The notes beneath the pieces were generated by a model. It ran no database searches. It saw only the letters and a program-made list of their open reading frames with translations, and was not told the DNA's origin. From assembly GCA_947383005.1 (NCBI GenBank), contig CANDBT010000004.1:1-64000 (forward strand): DNA of 64,000 bases, given 5' to 3'. Made by a program: the position numbers and the translations under genes. The stretch is from an uncultured bacterium (GTDB lineage Bacteria; Bacillota; Clostridia; Lachnospirales; Lachnospiraceae). This document shows positions 42,441-51,099 of the stretch, piece by piece (position 1 is the first letter of the stretch; each line of letters starts with the position of its first letter).

Positions 42441-43841
42441 ATGTTAAAAGAGAACAGTAATATCAATTTGATAGCGTCCTTAAATATTATCAGCACATTT
42501 ATATTACAGGGAATTGCTTTTTTAAGCACACCTATTTTTACGAGAATGCTGGGGACGTCCCAATATGGACAATATGCCGTTTTCAATTCCTGGGTAATGA
42601 TAACTACTTGTTTTATGGGATTAAGCATGCATTCCTCTATAGGCACGGGGCTGTACCATTTTAGCAAAGATTATTTGAGTTTTAGAAATTCAATACTTCT
42701 GTTTAGTACAATAATATGTGTGTTGGAATTTATAATAATTACGATTTCGGGGGTAATACTTTCACGATATACCAGTATTGGCGTATGGTATGCTATTTTG
42801 GTTGCTATTTTATCATTTTCGCATTATATAGTAAATTTTGCTCAAGTTTCATTTATATATGAAAAGAAAGCATGGAATAATTTTTTGCTTTCTGTTGCTA
42901 TAGCTGTTTTAACAACAGGATTATCTATATTCCTAGTATGGAATATGGATGAACTTAGTAGATACTTAGGGAGAGTATATGGCGTAGTAATTCCGTATTG
43001 CATTATTTCTGTTTTGATGTGGATATATCTGTTTCGTTCTAACCCTGCAAGTTTGGAAAAAAAGTACTGTAAATATGCCTTTTTGGTAGGATTTCCAATT
43101 ATTTTCCACTCATTGTCTCAGAATATCTTGTCGCAGTCTGACCGAGTTATGATGCAGTTTATGAATATATCAAATTCTGAGATAGGAATATATAGTTTGT
43201 TTTGTACTCTAACATCGGTGTTAACTGTAATATTGAATGCATTGAATAATACATGGTGCCCTTTCTATTATGATGATCTTAATAGAGCTGATTGGAGTGT
43301 TATTAGAAAAAAATCAAAAAATTATATAGAATTATTTAGTATTTTAACGTTTGGTTTTCTTATGCTGTCTCCTGAAGTATTGTATATTATGGCAGATAAG
43401 AGTTATGGCAGCGGAATGGATATAATTCCTGTTTTGTCATATAGTGTGTATTTTACTTTTATGTATCAATTTCCGGTTAACTATGAATTCTTTAAAAAAG
43501 AGACACGAATAATTGCATTCGGAACAGTGGCTGCTGGTGTTCTTAATATTATTCTAAATTTAATTTTAATTCCTCTAAATGGTATGTTCGGTGCGGGCTT
43601 AGCCACCTGCTTATCATATATGGCGTTATTTATAGCTCATTTTTATATAGTAACCCATTTAGAAGAATTAAGTGGTTACCATTTGGAGATAACCATATTT
43701 CTTCCAGGTATTGTCTTTGTTTTTGTGGGAGTTTGCTTATTTTATATATTCGGTTCATACTGGATTGTCCGTTGGAGTATTGGTATTGTTCTTGGTATAT
43801 TTGAACTGTACAGAGTACTCAAACGAAAATCAATTTTTTAA
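42441..43841 (+). CDS. wzx: Wzx-type oligosaccharide flippase
   Basis: The 466-residue product has about 12 to 14 membrane segments and the MATE/MVF-like polysaccharide transporter pattern. It starts with SLNIISTFILQGIAFLSTPIF and RMLGTSQYGQYAVFNSW, the PF01943 entry motif, and continues with GFPIIFHSLSQNILSQSDR and LIPLNGMFGAGLATCLSY. It flips undecaprenyl-PP-linked repeat units across the membrane for Wzy. It begins 16 bases after the putative transferase. Confidence 0.9.
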   Translation: MLKENSNINLIASLNIISTFILQGIAFLSTPIFTRMLGTSQYGQYAVFNSWVMITTCFMGLSMHSSIGTGLYHFSKDYLSFRNSILLFSTIICVLEFIIITISGVILSRYTSIGVWYAILVAILSFSHYIVNFAQVSFIYEKKAWNNFLLSVAIAVLTTGLSIFLVWNMDELSRYLGRVYGVVIPYCIISVLMWIYLFRSNPASLEKKYCKYAFLVGFPIIFHSLSQNILSQSDRVMMQFMNISNSEIGIYSLFCTLTSVLTVILNALNNTWCPFYYDDLNRADWSVIRKKSKNYIELFSILTFGFLMLSPEVLYIMADKSYGSGMDIIPVLSYSVYFTFMYQFPVNYEFFKKETRIIAFGTVAAGVLNIILNLILIPLNGMFGAGLATCLSYMALFIAHFYIVTHLEELSGYHLEITIFLPGIVFVFVGVCLFYIFGSYWIVRWSIGIVLGIFELYRVLKRKSIF

Positions 43842-43862
43842 CTTATGGAGGTAGATATTTTA

Positions 43863-45464
43863 ATGAATATATTAGCGGTTATTCCAGCAAGAGCAGGGTC
43901 GAGGGGAATTCCAAATAAGAATATAAGAATTGTCGGAGAACATCCATTGATTTATTATTCTATTTATAATGCAATTCATTCCAAATATATCTCTGATATT
44001 GTTGTGTCTACTGACTCTCCTGAGGTTCAAATTATTGCGCAACAGATGGGAGTTAAAGTACATTGGAGGGATGCAAGTCTTTGTGGAGATTCTGTAACTT
44101 TAGATTCTGTAATTGCAGATGCAATTCCTCAAAATGTATCATGGGATTTCATTGTGACAATGCAGCCGACATCGCCAACTCTTCGCGTGGACACACTTGA
44201 TTTGGCTATTCAATATACAATTGATAATGATCTGGATACAGTTATATCCGCTATTAATGCTCCGCATCTTTCATGGGGAGTAAGAGATGGGAAAAAAGTT
44301 CCTAATTATACGGAAAGACTTAATAGGCAATATCTTCCGCCATGTTATTTGGAAACAGGTGCGTTTGTTATTTCTAAGTCATCTGTTGTTACCTCCACAA
44401 CTCGTATTGGCGAGAAGGTTGATATTTTTGAAGTTCCTGAAGATGAATCACAAGATGTTGATACATTTAAAGATCTGCGAAGTGTGGAAGCTGCTTTATC
44501 CCGGCAAAAGGTAGGAATTTATGTAAATGGAAATAATAAACGTGGTATTGGTCACATTTACCGGGCACTTGAAATTGCTGATGAGTTCTATGTAAAGCCC
44601 GATATCTACTATGATACAAATCAGACTGATCCAAAAATATTTGGTAATACCAAACATAATCTAATCCCTGTAGATGGAATTGCAGAGTTATATCAGATAT
44701 GTAAAAAACAGCAGTATACTCTTTTTATTAATGATATTCTTACTACTTCAATTGACTATATGATTGGTCTCAGATCAGTTATGCCAGATGCTAAGATTAT
44801 CAACTTTGAAGATGATGGGGAAGGAGCTATAAAAGCGGACTTAGTGTTTAATGCACTGTTCCATGAAGAAGATTTACCACAAGTGAAAGCAGGGGAGAAA
44901 TACTATATCAGTGGAAAGTTGTTCATGTTTTATAATCCCATTAAAATTAAAGATAAAGTTAAGCGTGTTTTTATCTCTTTTGGGGGAGCAGATCCTCAGA
45001 ATTATTCAGACAGGCTTCTTAATATAATATGTAAATCTGTGTATAGGAAATATGAGTTTGTGATGGTTTTGGGTAGGGCAAAGTTAAACGTAGAAACACT
45101 AATGAAATTCAATGAATATGAGAATATTGAAGTTCTCTATGATATTGCAAATATGCCGGAGCTTATGAGCAGTTGTGATGTTGCAATTACATCTCGTGGC
45201 AGAACTGGATATGAGCTCGCGCTTTTGGGTATTCCATCAATTGCAATGGCACAGAATAAGAGAGAAGAAAAACATGGATTTGTCTGTAATGAAAATGGAT
45301 TTACATATATTGGATTGAATCCGGATAATGAAGTGATTGAAAGCACTTTGAAAATGTATCTTTCATTATCGAGGAAAGCAAGACAAAACTTCCAGGATAA
45401 GTTACTGAGTCACGATCTTCGCGGCGGTAAAAAAAGAGTAATGGGGTTAATAAATGCTCTATAA
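43863..45464 (+). CDS. fused CMP-nonulosonate cytidylyltransferase and PseG-like nucleotide-sugar hydrolase
   Basis: ATG 43863 is chosen because GGAGG lies at 43847-43851; the ATG at 43845 overlaps it. The 533-residue protein is a fusion. Residues 1-215 are a NeuA-type cytidylyltransferase (NILAVIPARAGSRGIPNKN, TMQPTSPTLR, and DTFKDL near the end). Residues about 220-533 resemble PseG, a GT-B-like UDP-sugar hydrolase: NKRGIGHIYRALEIADEF with the GxGH catalytic histidine, RVFISFGGADPQN, and TSRGRTGYELALLGIPSI. PseG releases a 2,4-diacetamido hexose from UDP for condensation by NeuB/PseI-type synthase, encoded two genes later. Together they point to a pseudaminic- or legionaminic-type acid rather than plain sialic acid. 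Confidence 0.87.
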   Translation: MNILAVIPARAGSRGIPNKNIRIVGEHPLIYYSIYNAIHSKYISDIVVSTDSPEVQIIAQQMGVKVHWRDASLCGDSVTLDSVIADAIPQNVSWDFIVTMQPTSPTLRVDTLDLAIQYTIDNDLDTVISAINAPHLSWGVRDGKKVPNYTERLNRQYLPPCYLETGAFVISKSSVVTSTTRIGEKVDIFEVPEDESQDVDTFKDLRSVEAALSRQKVGIYVNGNNKRGIGHIYRALEIADEFYVKPDIYYDTNQTDPKIFGNTKHNLIPVDGIAELYQICKKQQYTLFINDILTTSIDYMIGLRSVMPDAKIINFEDDGEGAIKADLVFNALFHEEDLPQVKAGEKYYISGKLFMFYNPIKIKDKVKRVFISFGGADPQNYSDRLLNIICKSVYRKYEFVMVLGRAKLNVETLMKFNEYENIEVLYDIANMPELMSSCDVAITSRGRTGYELALLGIPSIAMAQNKREEKHGFVCNENGFTYIGLNPDNEVIESTLKMYLSLSRKARQNFQDKLLSHDLRGGKKRVMGLINAL

Positions 45465-45497
45465 TCAACCAACATAAAGGGGAATATCAATGCCATT

Positions 45498-46793
45498 ATG
45501 TATTTACAGAGAAGGAAACAAATATACGTATTTATAATTTTGATAATGCTATTTATTACTTGCATAATTGTTGTTAGCAATGAAAAGACACCTAAAGCTA
45601 TTACATATTATATACAACAAAAGCAGCCAGACAATTCTGAGGATATTATTATTGATAAATCGGTTAATGAATATGCGGGACGTTTTCCTGATATAGTACA
45701 GACGGATAATGGTCTGATTGCAGCATACTATTGGAATAATATGCATGCACCATATAATTTAACAGATTCATTGGGGAGTATACGGATTATTCGCGGAACA
45801 AGTGATGGAAAACAATGGGATTCTGAATCTGTCGATTTTATAAACAAACAATTTTTAATCAGTAATGGGCTTGGCTTATGGAAGGATGAAGAGAAGTTTT
45901 ATTATTCTCAAGATGAGGCTATTGCGAATAATGCAGAGTTTTGCATCGAAGCGAGAGATCCGAACTTTGCAGTAATGGGGGATAAAATTCTGTTTACATT
46001 CTTTACTCGATTGCCTTGGGATTCTGGCTTTGGCGGAAATACATACTACAAATATAGTGAAGATTATGATTATACCTATGGCAGAACTTATATCATGTAC
46101 AGTGAGGATAATGGAAACACATGGAGTTCACCAGTTGAAGTTGAGTGTGGATATTTAGACAGAGGATGTGCAAAAAGAGGGAATATAGCGGTTCTTGATG
46201 AGAATACAATTCTAATTCCGTGTTATGGTTATAATCATGATCTTGAAGATACATTTACCACCGCTAATATACGGGCTGTATTGAAAGAAGGAGAATGGAA
46301 GTTTGAAGAAGAGTACAGCACTCATCAGGAGCAAGGAATCACAGTAAATGGTGCATTTGAAGCAGAAGTAACAGAGGTTTCATTTGTAACAGTTGGAAAA
46401 CGTTTTTATGCTTTGTGCCGTTCTAACGGAGATGTTCTGGTTAGTGATGATTCAGGAAAGTCATGGGGAAAAGTAGAAACTAAAGGCGTTGAAAATTTGA
46501 TTCTTCACCAACCTAGTTTACAGATGATTTCAGAGAGCAAGCAAATTTTGGCTTCTTGGGCTGAACCTAATGGAATTGGAGGAAGAGACATCTATTTATA
46601 TTTGTTTAATCCCAATAAGGACAAGATTTGGAATTACTATGATAAGTATTGTATTTACAAAAATGAAAATGCAGGTGATATGGCTGATCCAACAAGTATT
46701 TTTTTGAGTGATAATAGTGTTTTGACAATTTATTATGATGTGCAGAAAGGGATTGTTGGCTGCACAAAAACAAATTTAATTGAGAATAGATAA
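45498..46793 (+). CDS. membrane-anchored BNR-repeat, sialidase-like protein
   Basis: The 431-residue product starts with an N-terminal membrane anchor (IYVFIILIMLFITCIIVVS). The rest is a six-bladed sialidase-like propeller with an RFP motif in EYAGRFPDIV replacing the usual RIP. Two clear Asp-box repeats are present, SEDNGNTW near residue 200 and SDDSGKSW near 316, and NAEFCIEARDPNF lies between them. True exo-sialidases have an Arg triad, a Tyr/Glu nucleophile pair and an Asp; I cannot assign them all. It sits between the nonulosonate cytidylyltransferase and synthase genes, so it may process nonulosonic acids on the cell's own polymer outside the membrane. The ribosome binding site AAAGGGG is 15 bases away, longer than usual. 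Confidence 0.7.
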   Translation: MYLQRRKQIYVFIILIMLFITCIIVVSNEKTPKAITYYIQQKQPDNSEDIIIDKSVNEYAGRFPDIVQTDNGLIAAYYWNNMHAPYNLTDSLGSIRIIRGTSDGKQWDSESVDFINKQFLISNGLGLWKDEEKFYYSQDEAIANNAEFCIEARDPNFAVMGDKILFTFFTRLPWDSGFGGNTYYKYSEDYDYTYGRTYIMYSEDNGNTWSSPVEVECGYLDRGCAKRGNIAVLDENTILIPCYGYNHDLEDTFTTANIRAVLKEGEWKFEEEYSTHQEQGITVNGAFEAEVTEVSFVTVGKRFYALCRSNGDVLVSDDSGKSWGKVETKGVENLILHQPSLQMISESKQILASWAEPNGIGGRDIYLYLFNPNKDKIWNYYDKYCIYKNENAGDMADPTSIFLSDNSVLTIYYDVQKGIVGCTKTNLIENR

Positions 46794-46807
46794 TGGAGGA
46801 AAAGGAT

Positions 46808-47851
46808 ATGCGAACAAACAAACCCTATTTAATTGCAGAGATTGGCGTTAACTTCTATGATACTGCAAGAGTCATGGGAATTTCTCCGCTTGAGGCAGCA
46901 AAAATATATATTGATAAAGTTGCAGAGGCAGGAATTGACTGTGCTAAGTTCCAATCGTACAAGGCGGGGACAATCGTATCAAAAAATTCTCCGGCTTATT
47001 GGGATATTACAAAAGAACCTACAAAAACTCAGTATGAATTATTTATGAAGCATGACGGCTTTGGTGAGGAAGAGTATTGTGAACTGTGTAAATACACGCA
47101 TTTAAAGGGAATTGATTTTACTTCTACACCGTTTGATTATGCTTCTGCTGACTACTTGGAAAATATGGTGGATTTTTATAAAATCTCGTCTTCTGATCTT
47201 TCAAATATTCCGTTTATTAAATATATTGGCGCAAAAGGAAAACCAGTGCTTATTTCTGTTGGTGCTTCCTATCTTTCCGAGGTTGATGAGGCGATTAGAG
47301 CATTGCAAGAAGTTGACTGTAAGGACATTACGATTCTTCACTGTGTTCTTTCATATCCTACAATCCCTGAAAATGTTAATTTGCGTGTTATTGAAACCTT
47401 GAAAAGAGATTTTCCTGATGTAAGGATCGGCTTTAGTGATCATGTGGCTCCAGATGATATGATGATGACGCTTGCAGTTGCTTATATGCTTGGTGCAGAA
47501 GTTATTGAAAAGCATTTTACGCTGGATAAGACATTAGTGGGGAATGATCATTATCATGCTGGAGAACCAGAAGATTTTAAAAAGGCTATTTCTAATTTCA
47601 AATGGATTGATACTGTGTTAGGCAGTGGTAAAAAGACCGTTTTGGAATGTGAGCGGGTGTCAAGAAGAGAAGCTCGGAGGTCATTAGTTTTGACAAGGGA
47701 CATGAAGGCTGGAGAAGTAATAACAAAGGAAGATCTCATGCCTAAACGGCCAGGCACTGGTATTTCACCTATATATACGGATATTGTTGTAGGGAGAAAT
47801 ATCGTTCGCGATGCGAAAGAGGATACAATCCTTACTTGGGATTTAGTATAA
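46808..47851 (+). CDS. nonulosonic acid synthase (NeuB/PseI/LegI family)
   Basis: ATG 46808 has GGAGGAAAAG at 46795-46804; the ATG at 46793 overlaps the preceding stop and is less likely. The 347-residue product has the NeuB TIM barrel (YLIAEIGVNFYDTARVMG, CAKFQSYKAGTIVSKNS, DFTSTPFDYASADYL, FYKISSSDLSN, RIGFSDHV, VIEKHFTLDKTLVGNDHYHA). A C-terminal SAF antifreeze-like domain follows (SLVLTRDMKAGEVIT, KRPGTGISP). It condenses phosphoenolpyruvate with a 6-carbon amino sugar to give a 9-carbon acid. The PseG-like half two genes upstream supplies the likely substrate, so the product is probably pseudaminic- or legionaminic-like. Confidence 0.9.
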   Translation: MRTNKPYLIAEIGVNFYDTARVMGISPLEAAKIYIDKVAEAGIDCAKFQSYKAGTIVSKNSPAYWDITKEPTKTQYELFMKHDGFGEEEYCELCKYTHLKGIDFTSTPFDYASADYLENMVDFYKISSSDLSNIPFIKYIGAKGKPVLISVGASYLSEVDEAIRALQEVDCKDITILHCVLSYPTIPENVNLRVIETLKRDFPDVRIGFSDHVAPDDMMMTLAVAYMLGAEVIEKHFTLDKTLVGNDHYHAGEPEDFKKAISNFKWIDTVLGSGKKTVLECERVSRREARRSLVLTRDMKAGEVITKEDLMPKRPGTGISPIYTDIVVGRNIVRDAKEDTILTWDLV

Positions 47852-47875
47852 AATTAAGATGAGAGGAACATAAAC

Positions 47876-48916
47876 ATGTCTGAATTTGATGGGGCCACAT
47901 TGATGATTACAGGGGGAACAGGAAGCTTTGGCAACGCTGTTCTTAAGCACTTTCTAAAAACCGATATAAAGCAGATTCGGATATTCAGCCGCGACGAAAA
48001 GAAACAGGATGATATGCGTCACGAACTGCAGGCAAAATATCCTCATTATGCCGGGAAGGTCAAGTTCTATGTGGGCGATGTACGCGCCCCCCGTTCTATT
48101 GCGGATGCTATGCCAGGAGTGGACTACATTTTCCATGCAGCAGCACTAAAGCAAGTGCCAAGCTGCGAATTTTTTCCCATGCAGGCCGTGGAAACCAATG
48201 TTAAGGGGACAGACAATGTGCTGCATGCTGCGGTAGATGCCGGCGTTAAGCGGGTTGTGTGTTTGTCTACGGATAAAGCGGCCTATCCGATCAATGCTAT
48301 GGGGATCAGCAAAGCTATGATGGAACATGTTATCTATGCCAATGCCCGTGTTGCTGCAGAACGAGGAGGCACGGTTATTTGCTGTACAAGATATGGCAAT
48401 GTGATGTGCAGCAGGGGTTCTGTGATTCCCCTTTTTGTTGATCAGATCAGGTCCGGCAACCCGATTACCATTACCAATCCTGCCATGACCCGTTTCCTTA
48501 TGAATCTTGATGAAGCTGTTGAATTAGTCCGTTTTGCTTTTGTACATGCAAATTCCGGAGACTTATTCATACAAAAAGCAGACGCCAGCACGATTGGAGA
48601 TCTTGCAAAAGGTGTTCAGCAGCTTTTTGGAGATACGGGGATAAACATTATCGGCACCCGCCATGGTGAAAAGCTGTATGAAACTTTAATGACGCGTGAG
48701 GAAAGGCTTCGCTCTGAAGATATGGGTAATTATTTCCGTGTTTCTGCTGATAACCGGGACTTGAATTATGATAAGTATTTTGTAGAAGGCCAAGTTAAGA
48801 CAGAGGCAGAAGAAAGCTACACAAGCCACAATACGAACCGGCTTAATGTTGAGGGTGTGGTAAAGAAAATTTTAACAACAGATTATGTGCAAAAAGCATT
48901 GGGCCCCTTCGATTGA
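47876..48916 (+). CDS. fnlA: UDP-GlcNAc 4,6-dehydratase/5-epimerase of the L-FucNAc pathway (FnlA/CapE/WbjB)
   Basis: The 346-residue product is an extended SDR: ITGGTGSFGNAVL at the front, FSRDEKKQDDMRHEL, HAAALKQVPSCEFFP, and the active-site LSTDKAAYPINAMGISKAMME. That last stretch has Met-Gly-Ile-Ser-Lys where other SDRs have Tyr-x-x-x-Lys, the pattern of CapE/FnlA. GTRHGEKLYETLMTREE is also typical. It forms the first intermediate of UDP-N-acetyl-L-fucosamine from UDP-GlcNAc. The second and third enzymes of the pathway are encoded at 53555 and 55009. Four phosphonate genes are placed between. Starts after GAGAGGAA. Confidence 0.9.
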   Translation: MSEFDGATLMITGGTGSFGNAVLKHFLKTDIKQIRIFSRDEKKQDDMRHELQAKYPHYAGKVKFYVGDVRAPRSIADAMPGVDYIFHAAALKQVPSCEFFPMQAVETNVKGTDNVLHAAVDAGVKRVVCLSTDKAAYPINAMGISKAMMEHVIYANARVAAERGGTVICCTRYGNVMCSRGSVIPLFVDQIRSGNPITITNPAMTRFLMNLDEAVELVRFAFVHANSGDLFIQKADASTIGDLAKGVQQLFGDTGINIIGTRHGEKLYETLMTREERLRSEDMGNYFRVSADNRDLNYDKYFVEGQVKTEAEESYTSHNTNRLNVEGVVKKILTTDYVQKALGPFD

Positions 48917-48930
48917 ACGTGGGCCTTTTT
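48902..48930 (+). terminator. weak terminator or attenuator after fnlA
   Basis: GGCCC (48902-48906) can pair with GGGCC (48921-48925) followed by TTTTT, overlapping the end of fnlA. The stem is short. Inside a long operon, such a site would be read through by LoaP-modified polymerase. The gap 48917-49015 has nothing else. Confidence 0.35.
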
Positions 48931-49015
48931 AAATTGATTAAATGAGAGGAATCGGTTAATTTTTGTTCCATTTTTAACTTTGCTATGGGATCGGGAGAAA
49001 CGAAGAAAGGAATAA

Positions 49016-49918
49016 ATGAACATGGAATTGACAAGAAAACAATTTGACATTCTGGTGGCATTAACCAGTTCACATTGCTCTTTGACTCAAAGGGAACTTG
49101 AAAAAACAACGAATTATTCTCTCGGCACAATCAACAGGACAATGAAAGAGTTAAGTGAGGCAGGCTTTGTATCAAACGGCGCAATCACTATGGCCGGTTT
49201 AACTGCTTTGGAGCCGTACAGGGCAAAACGAGCGGTATTCATTGCTGCCGGATTTGGCACACGGCTTGTTCCCATTACATTTAATACCCCTAAACCCTTG
49301 GTTCGTATCCATGGTGTCCGCATTATAGACCGTCTTATCGATGCTTGCCTGGAGGCAGGAATCAACGAGATATATATAGTCCGCGGCTATTTGGCAGAAC
49401 AGTTTGATCAGCTTCTGTATAAATATCCGATGATTAAATTTTTAGAGAATCCCGTATATAATGAGGCCAATAATATCAGTTCCTCTCTGGTTGCCCGCCA
49501 TTTGCTTTCTAATGCTTATGTCTTTGAGGCTGATTTGCTGCTCTCTAACCCTGCAATCATTAAGAAATACCATTATACATCTGATTTTTTAGCCATAAAA
49601 AAGGAGCGTTCGGATGATTGGTGCTTTAAGGTCAAAGAGGGGATTATTGTTGAAGAGATGGTTGGCGCTGAAGGAAATGATATCTGGCAAATGGTAGGAA
49701 TCTCCTATTGGAATGAAATGGATGGACATAAATTATGCCAGGATATCTCAGATGTCTATTTGTCCCCGGGAGGTAAAGAAAGATACTGGGAGCAGGTGCC
49801 TCTGGTATATAGGAAGGAACATTATGCGGTTGAAGTCCGGGAATGCTATGAGGAGGATATTATTGAGATTGATACGTTCAAGGAACTTAAAGCTGTTGAT
49901 AAGACCTATGATGTATAA
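49016..49918 (+). CDS. pntC: phosphonate cytidylyltransferase with N-terminal winged helix (PntC-like)
   Basis: The 300-residue product has a MarR-like winged-helix N-terminus (residues about 5-65, KQFDILVALTSS, SLGTINRTMKELSEAGFVS). A nucleotidyltransferase domain follows: AVFIAAGFGTRLVPITFNTPK near residue 72 (GxGxRxxPxTxxxPK), EANNISSSLVARHLL, VFEADLLL. The second half is LicC-like (CTP:phosphocholine type). Next to complete aminoethylphosphonate genes it is best read as PntC, which makes CMP-aminoethylphosphonate. The winged helix may be structural or could bind DNA and link expression to substrate; that is unproven. Starts ATG 49016 or 49022. Confidence 0.85.
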   Translation: MNMELTRKQFDILVALTSSHCSLTQRELEKTTNYSLGTINRTMKELSEAGFVSNGAITMAGLTALEPYRAKRAVFIAAGFGTRLVPITFNTPKPLVRIHGVRIIDRLIDACLEAGINEIYIVRGYLAEQFDQLLYKYPMIKFLENPVYNEANNISSSLVARHLLSNAYVFEADLLLSNPAIIKKYHYTSDFLAIKKERSDDWCFKVKEGIIVEEMVGAEGNDIWQMVGISYWNEMDGHKLCQDISDVYLSPGGKERYWEQVPLVYRKEHYAVEVRECYEEDIIEIDTFKELKAVDKTYDV

Positions 49919-49955
49919 AAAAGGAAAACAATAAACAATAAAGAAGGAGAGCAAC

Positions 49956-51089
49956 ATGAAACCTGTTAAGAGGAATATATTATTGAATCCCGGACCGTCA
50001 ACCACTACGGATACTGTGAAGTATGCCCAAGTTGTGCCGGATATTTGCCCCAGGGAGAAAGAATTTGGATCGCTCATGAATGGCCTTCGGGAAAATCTGG
50101 TAAAAATTGTACATGGGGATCGGGAAAAATATACAAGCGTTCTGTTTTGTGGGTCTGGGACGATTAATATTGATGTCTGCCTTAATTCCTTACTTCCGGA
50201 AGGAAAGAAAGCTCTGATTGTGAATAATGGAGCGTATTCGGCCCGTGCTGTGGAGATCTGTCGGTATTACGGGCTTCCTCATATCGATCTTCAGTTTTTT
50301 GCAGATGAGAGACCGGATTTGGAGAAAGTAGAGGAAATACTGAAAGCGAATCCCGATATTTCTCTTGTACATACCACTCATAACGAGACGGGTACGGGTA
50401 TTCTGAATCCAATCCGGGAGATCGGTGCTCTGGCTCACAAGTATGGCGCCGTATTCACTGTGGATACTACAAGTACCTATGCTATGAGACCTATTCATAT
50501 TGAAGAAGATAACATTGATTTCTGTATGGCTTCGGCACAGAAGGGACTTATGGCGTTTACCGGTTTGTCTTTTGTGATAGGTAATCGAGCAATTATCGAG
50601 AAGAGCAAGGAATATCCTAAGCGCTCCTATTACTGTAACCTGTTCCTTCAATATGAATATTTTGAAAGGACAGGCGAGATGCATTTTACACCTCCGGTTC
50701 AGACTATTTATGCCGCCGTTCAAGCGCTGAAAGAGTACTGGGCAGAGGGGGAGGAAGCCAAGTGGGCGCGCCATACCCGTGTTTTTAATGCTATTAATGC
50801 TAATCTTGACGAGCTGGGATTTAGGCAGGCAATCAAACCAGAGTGGAGAGCTGGTCTTGTGTCTTCGATAATCTATCCGGATGATGCAAACTGGGACTTT
50901 GAAAAAATACACGATTACTGTTATAAGCGCGGATTTACGATTTATCCTGGGAAAATTTCCAATACGAATACATTTCGGCTCTGTGCACTTGGCGCTATCG
51001 ATGAAGGCGATATTCAAGATTTTTTTGAAATTTTCAGAGAGGCGCTTGCCTTCTGTGGAGTAGCTGTACCAGTAAAATATAGAATTTAA
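49956..51089 (+). CDS. phnW: 2-aminoethylphosphonate:pyruvate aminotransferase (PhnW/AepZ)
   Basis: The 377-residue class V aminotransferase starts behind GAAGGAGAG. It begins with KRNILLNPGPSTTTDTVKYA, the family opening, and continues with LFCGSGTINIDV, HTTHNETGTGILNP and the PLP lysine in ASAQKGLMAFTGLSFVI near residue 199. The LFLQYEYFERTGEMHFTPPVQ segment near 230 is also typical. In the biosynthetic direction it aminates phosphonoacetaldehyde to 2-aminoethylphosphonate. Its placement with PEP mutase and phosphonopyruvate decarboxylase shows that it serves biosynthesis here and not catabolism. Confidence 0.88.
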   Translation: MKPVKRNILLNPGPSTTTDTVKYAQVVPDICPREKEFGSLMNGLRENLVKIVHGDREKYTSVLFCGSGTINIDVCLNSLLPEGKKALIVNNGAYSARAVEICRYYGLPHIDLQFFADERPDLEKVEEILKANPDISLVHTTHNETGTGILNPIREIGALAHKYGAVFTVDTTSTYAMRPIHIEEDNIDFCMASAQKGLMAFTGLSFVIGNRAIIEKSKEYPKRSYYCNLFLQYEYFERTGEMHFTPPVQTIYAAVQALKEYWAEGEEAKWARHTRVFNAINANLDELGFRQAIKPEWRAGLVSSIIYPDDANWDFEKIHDYCYKRGFTIYPGKISNTNTFRLCALGAIDEGDIQDFFEIFREALAFCGVAVPVKYRI

Positions 51090-51099
51090 GGAGAGGCTG

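Noticed and set aside
50190-51017. 275-codon open frame on the minus strand
   Set aside because: It is a shadow of the phnW gene, with no recognisable domain and no ribosome binding site.
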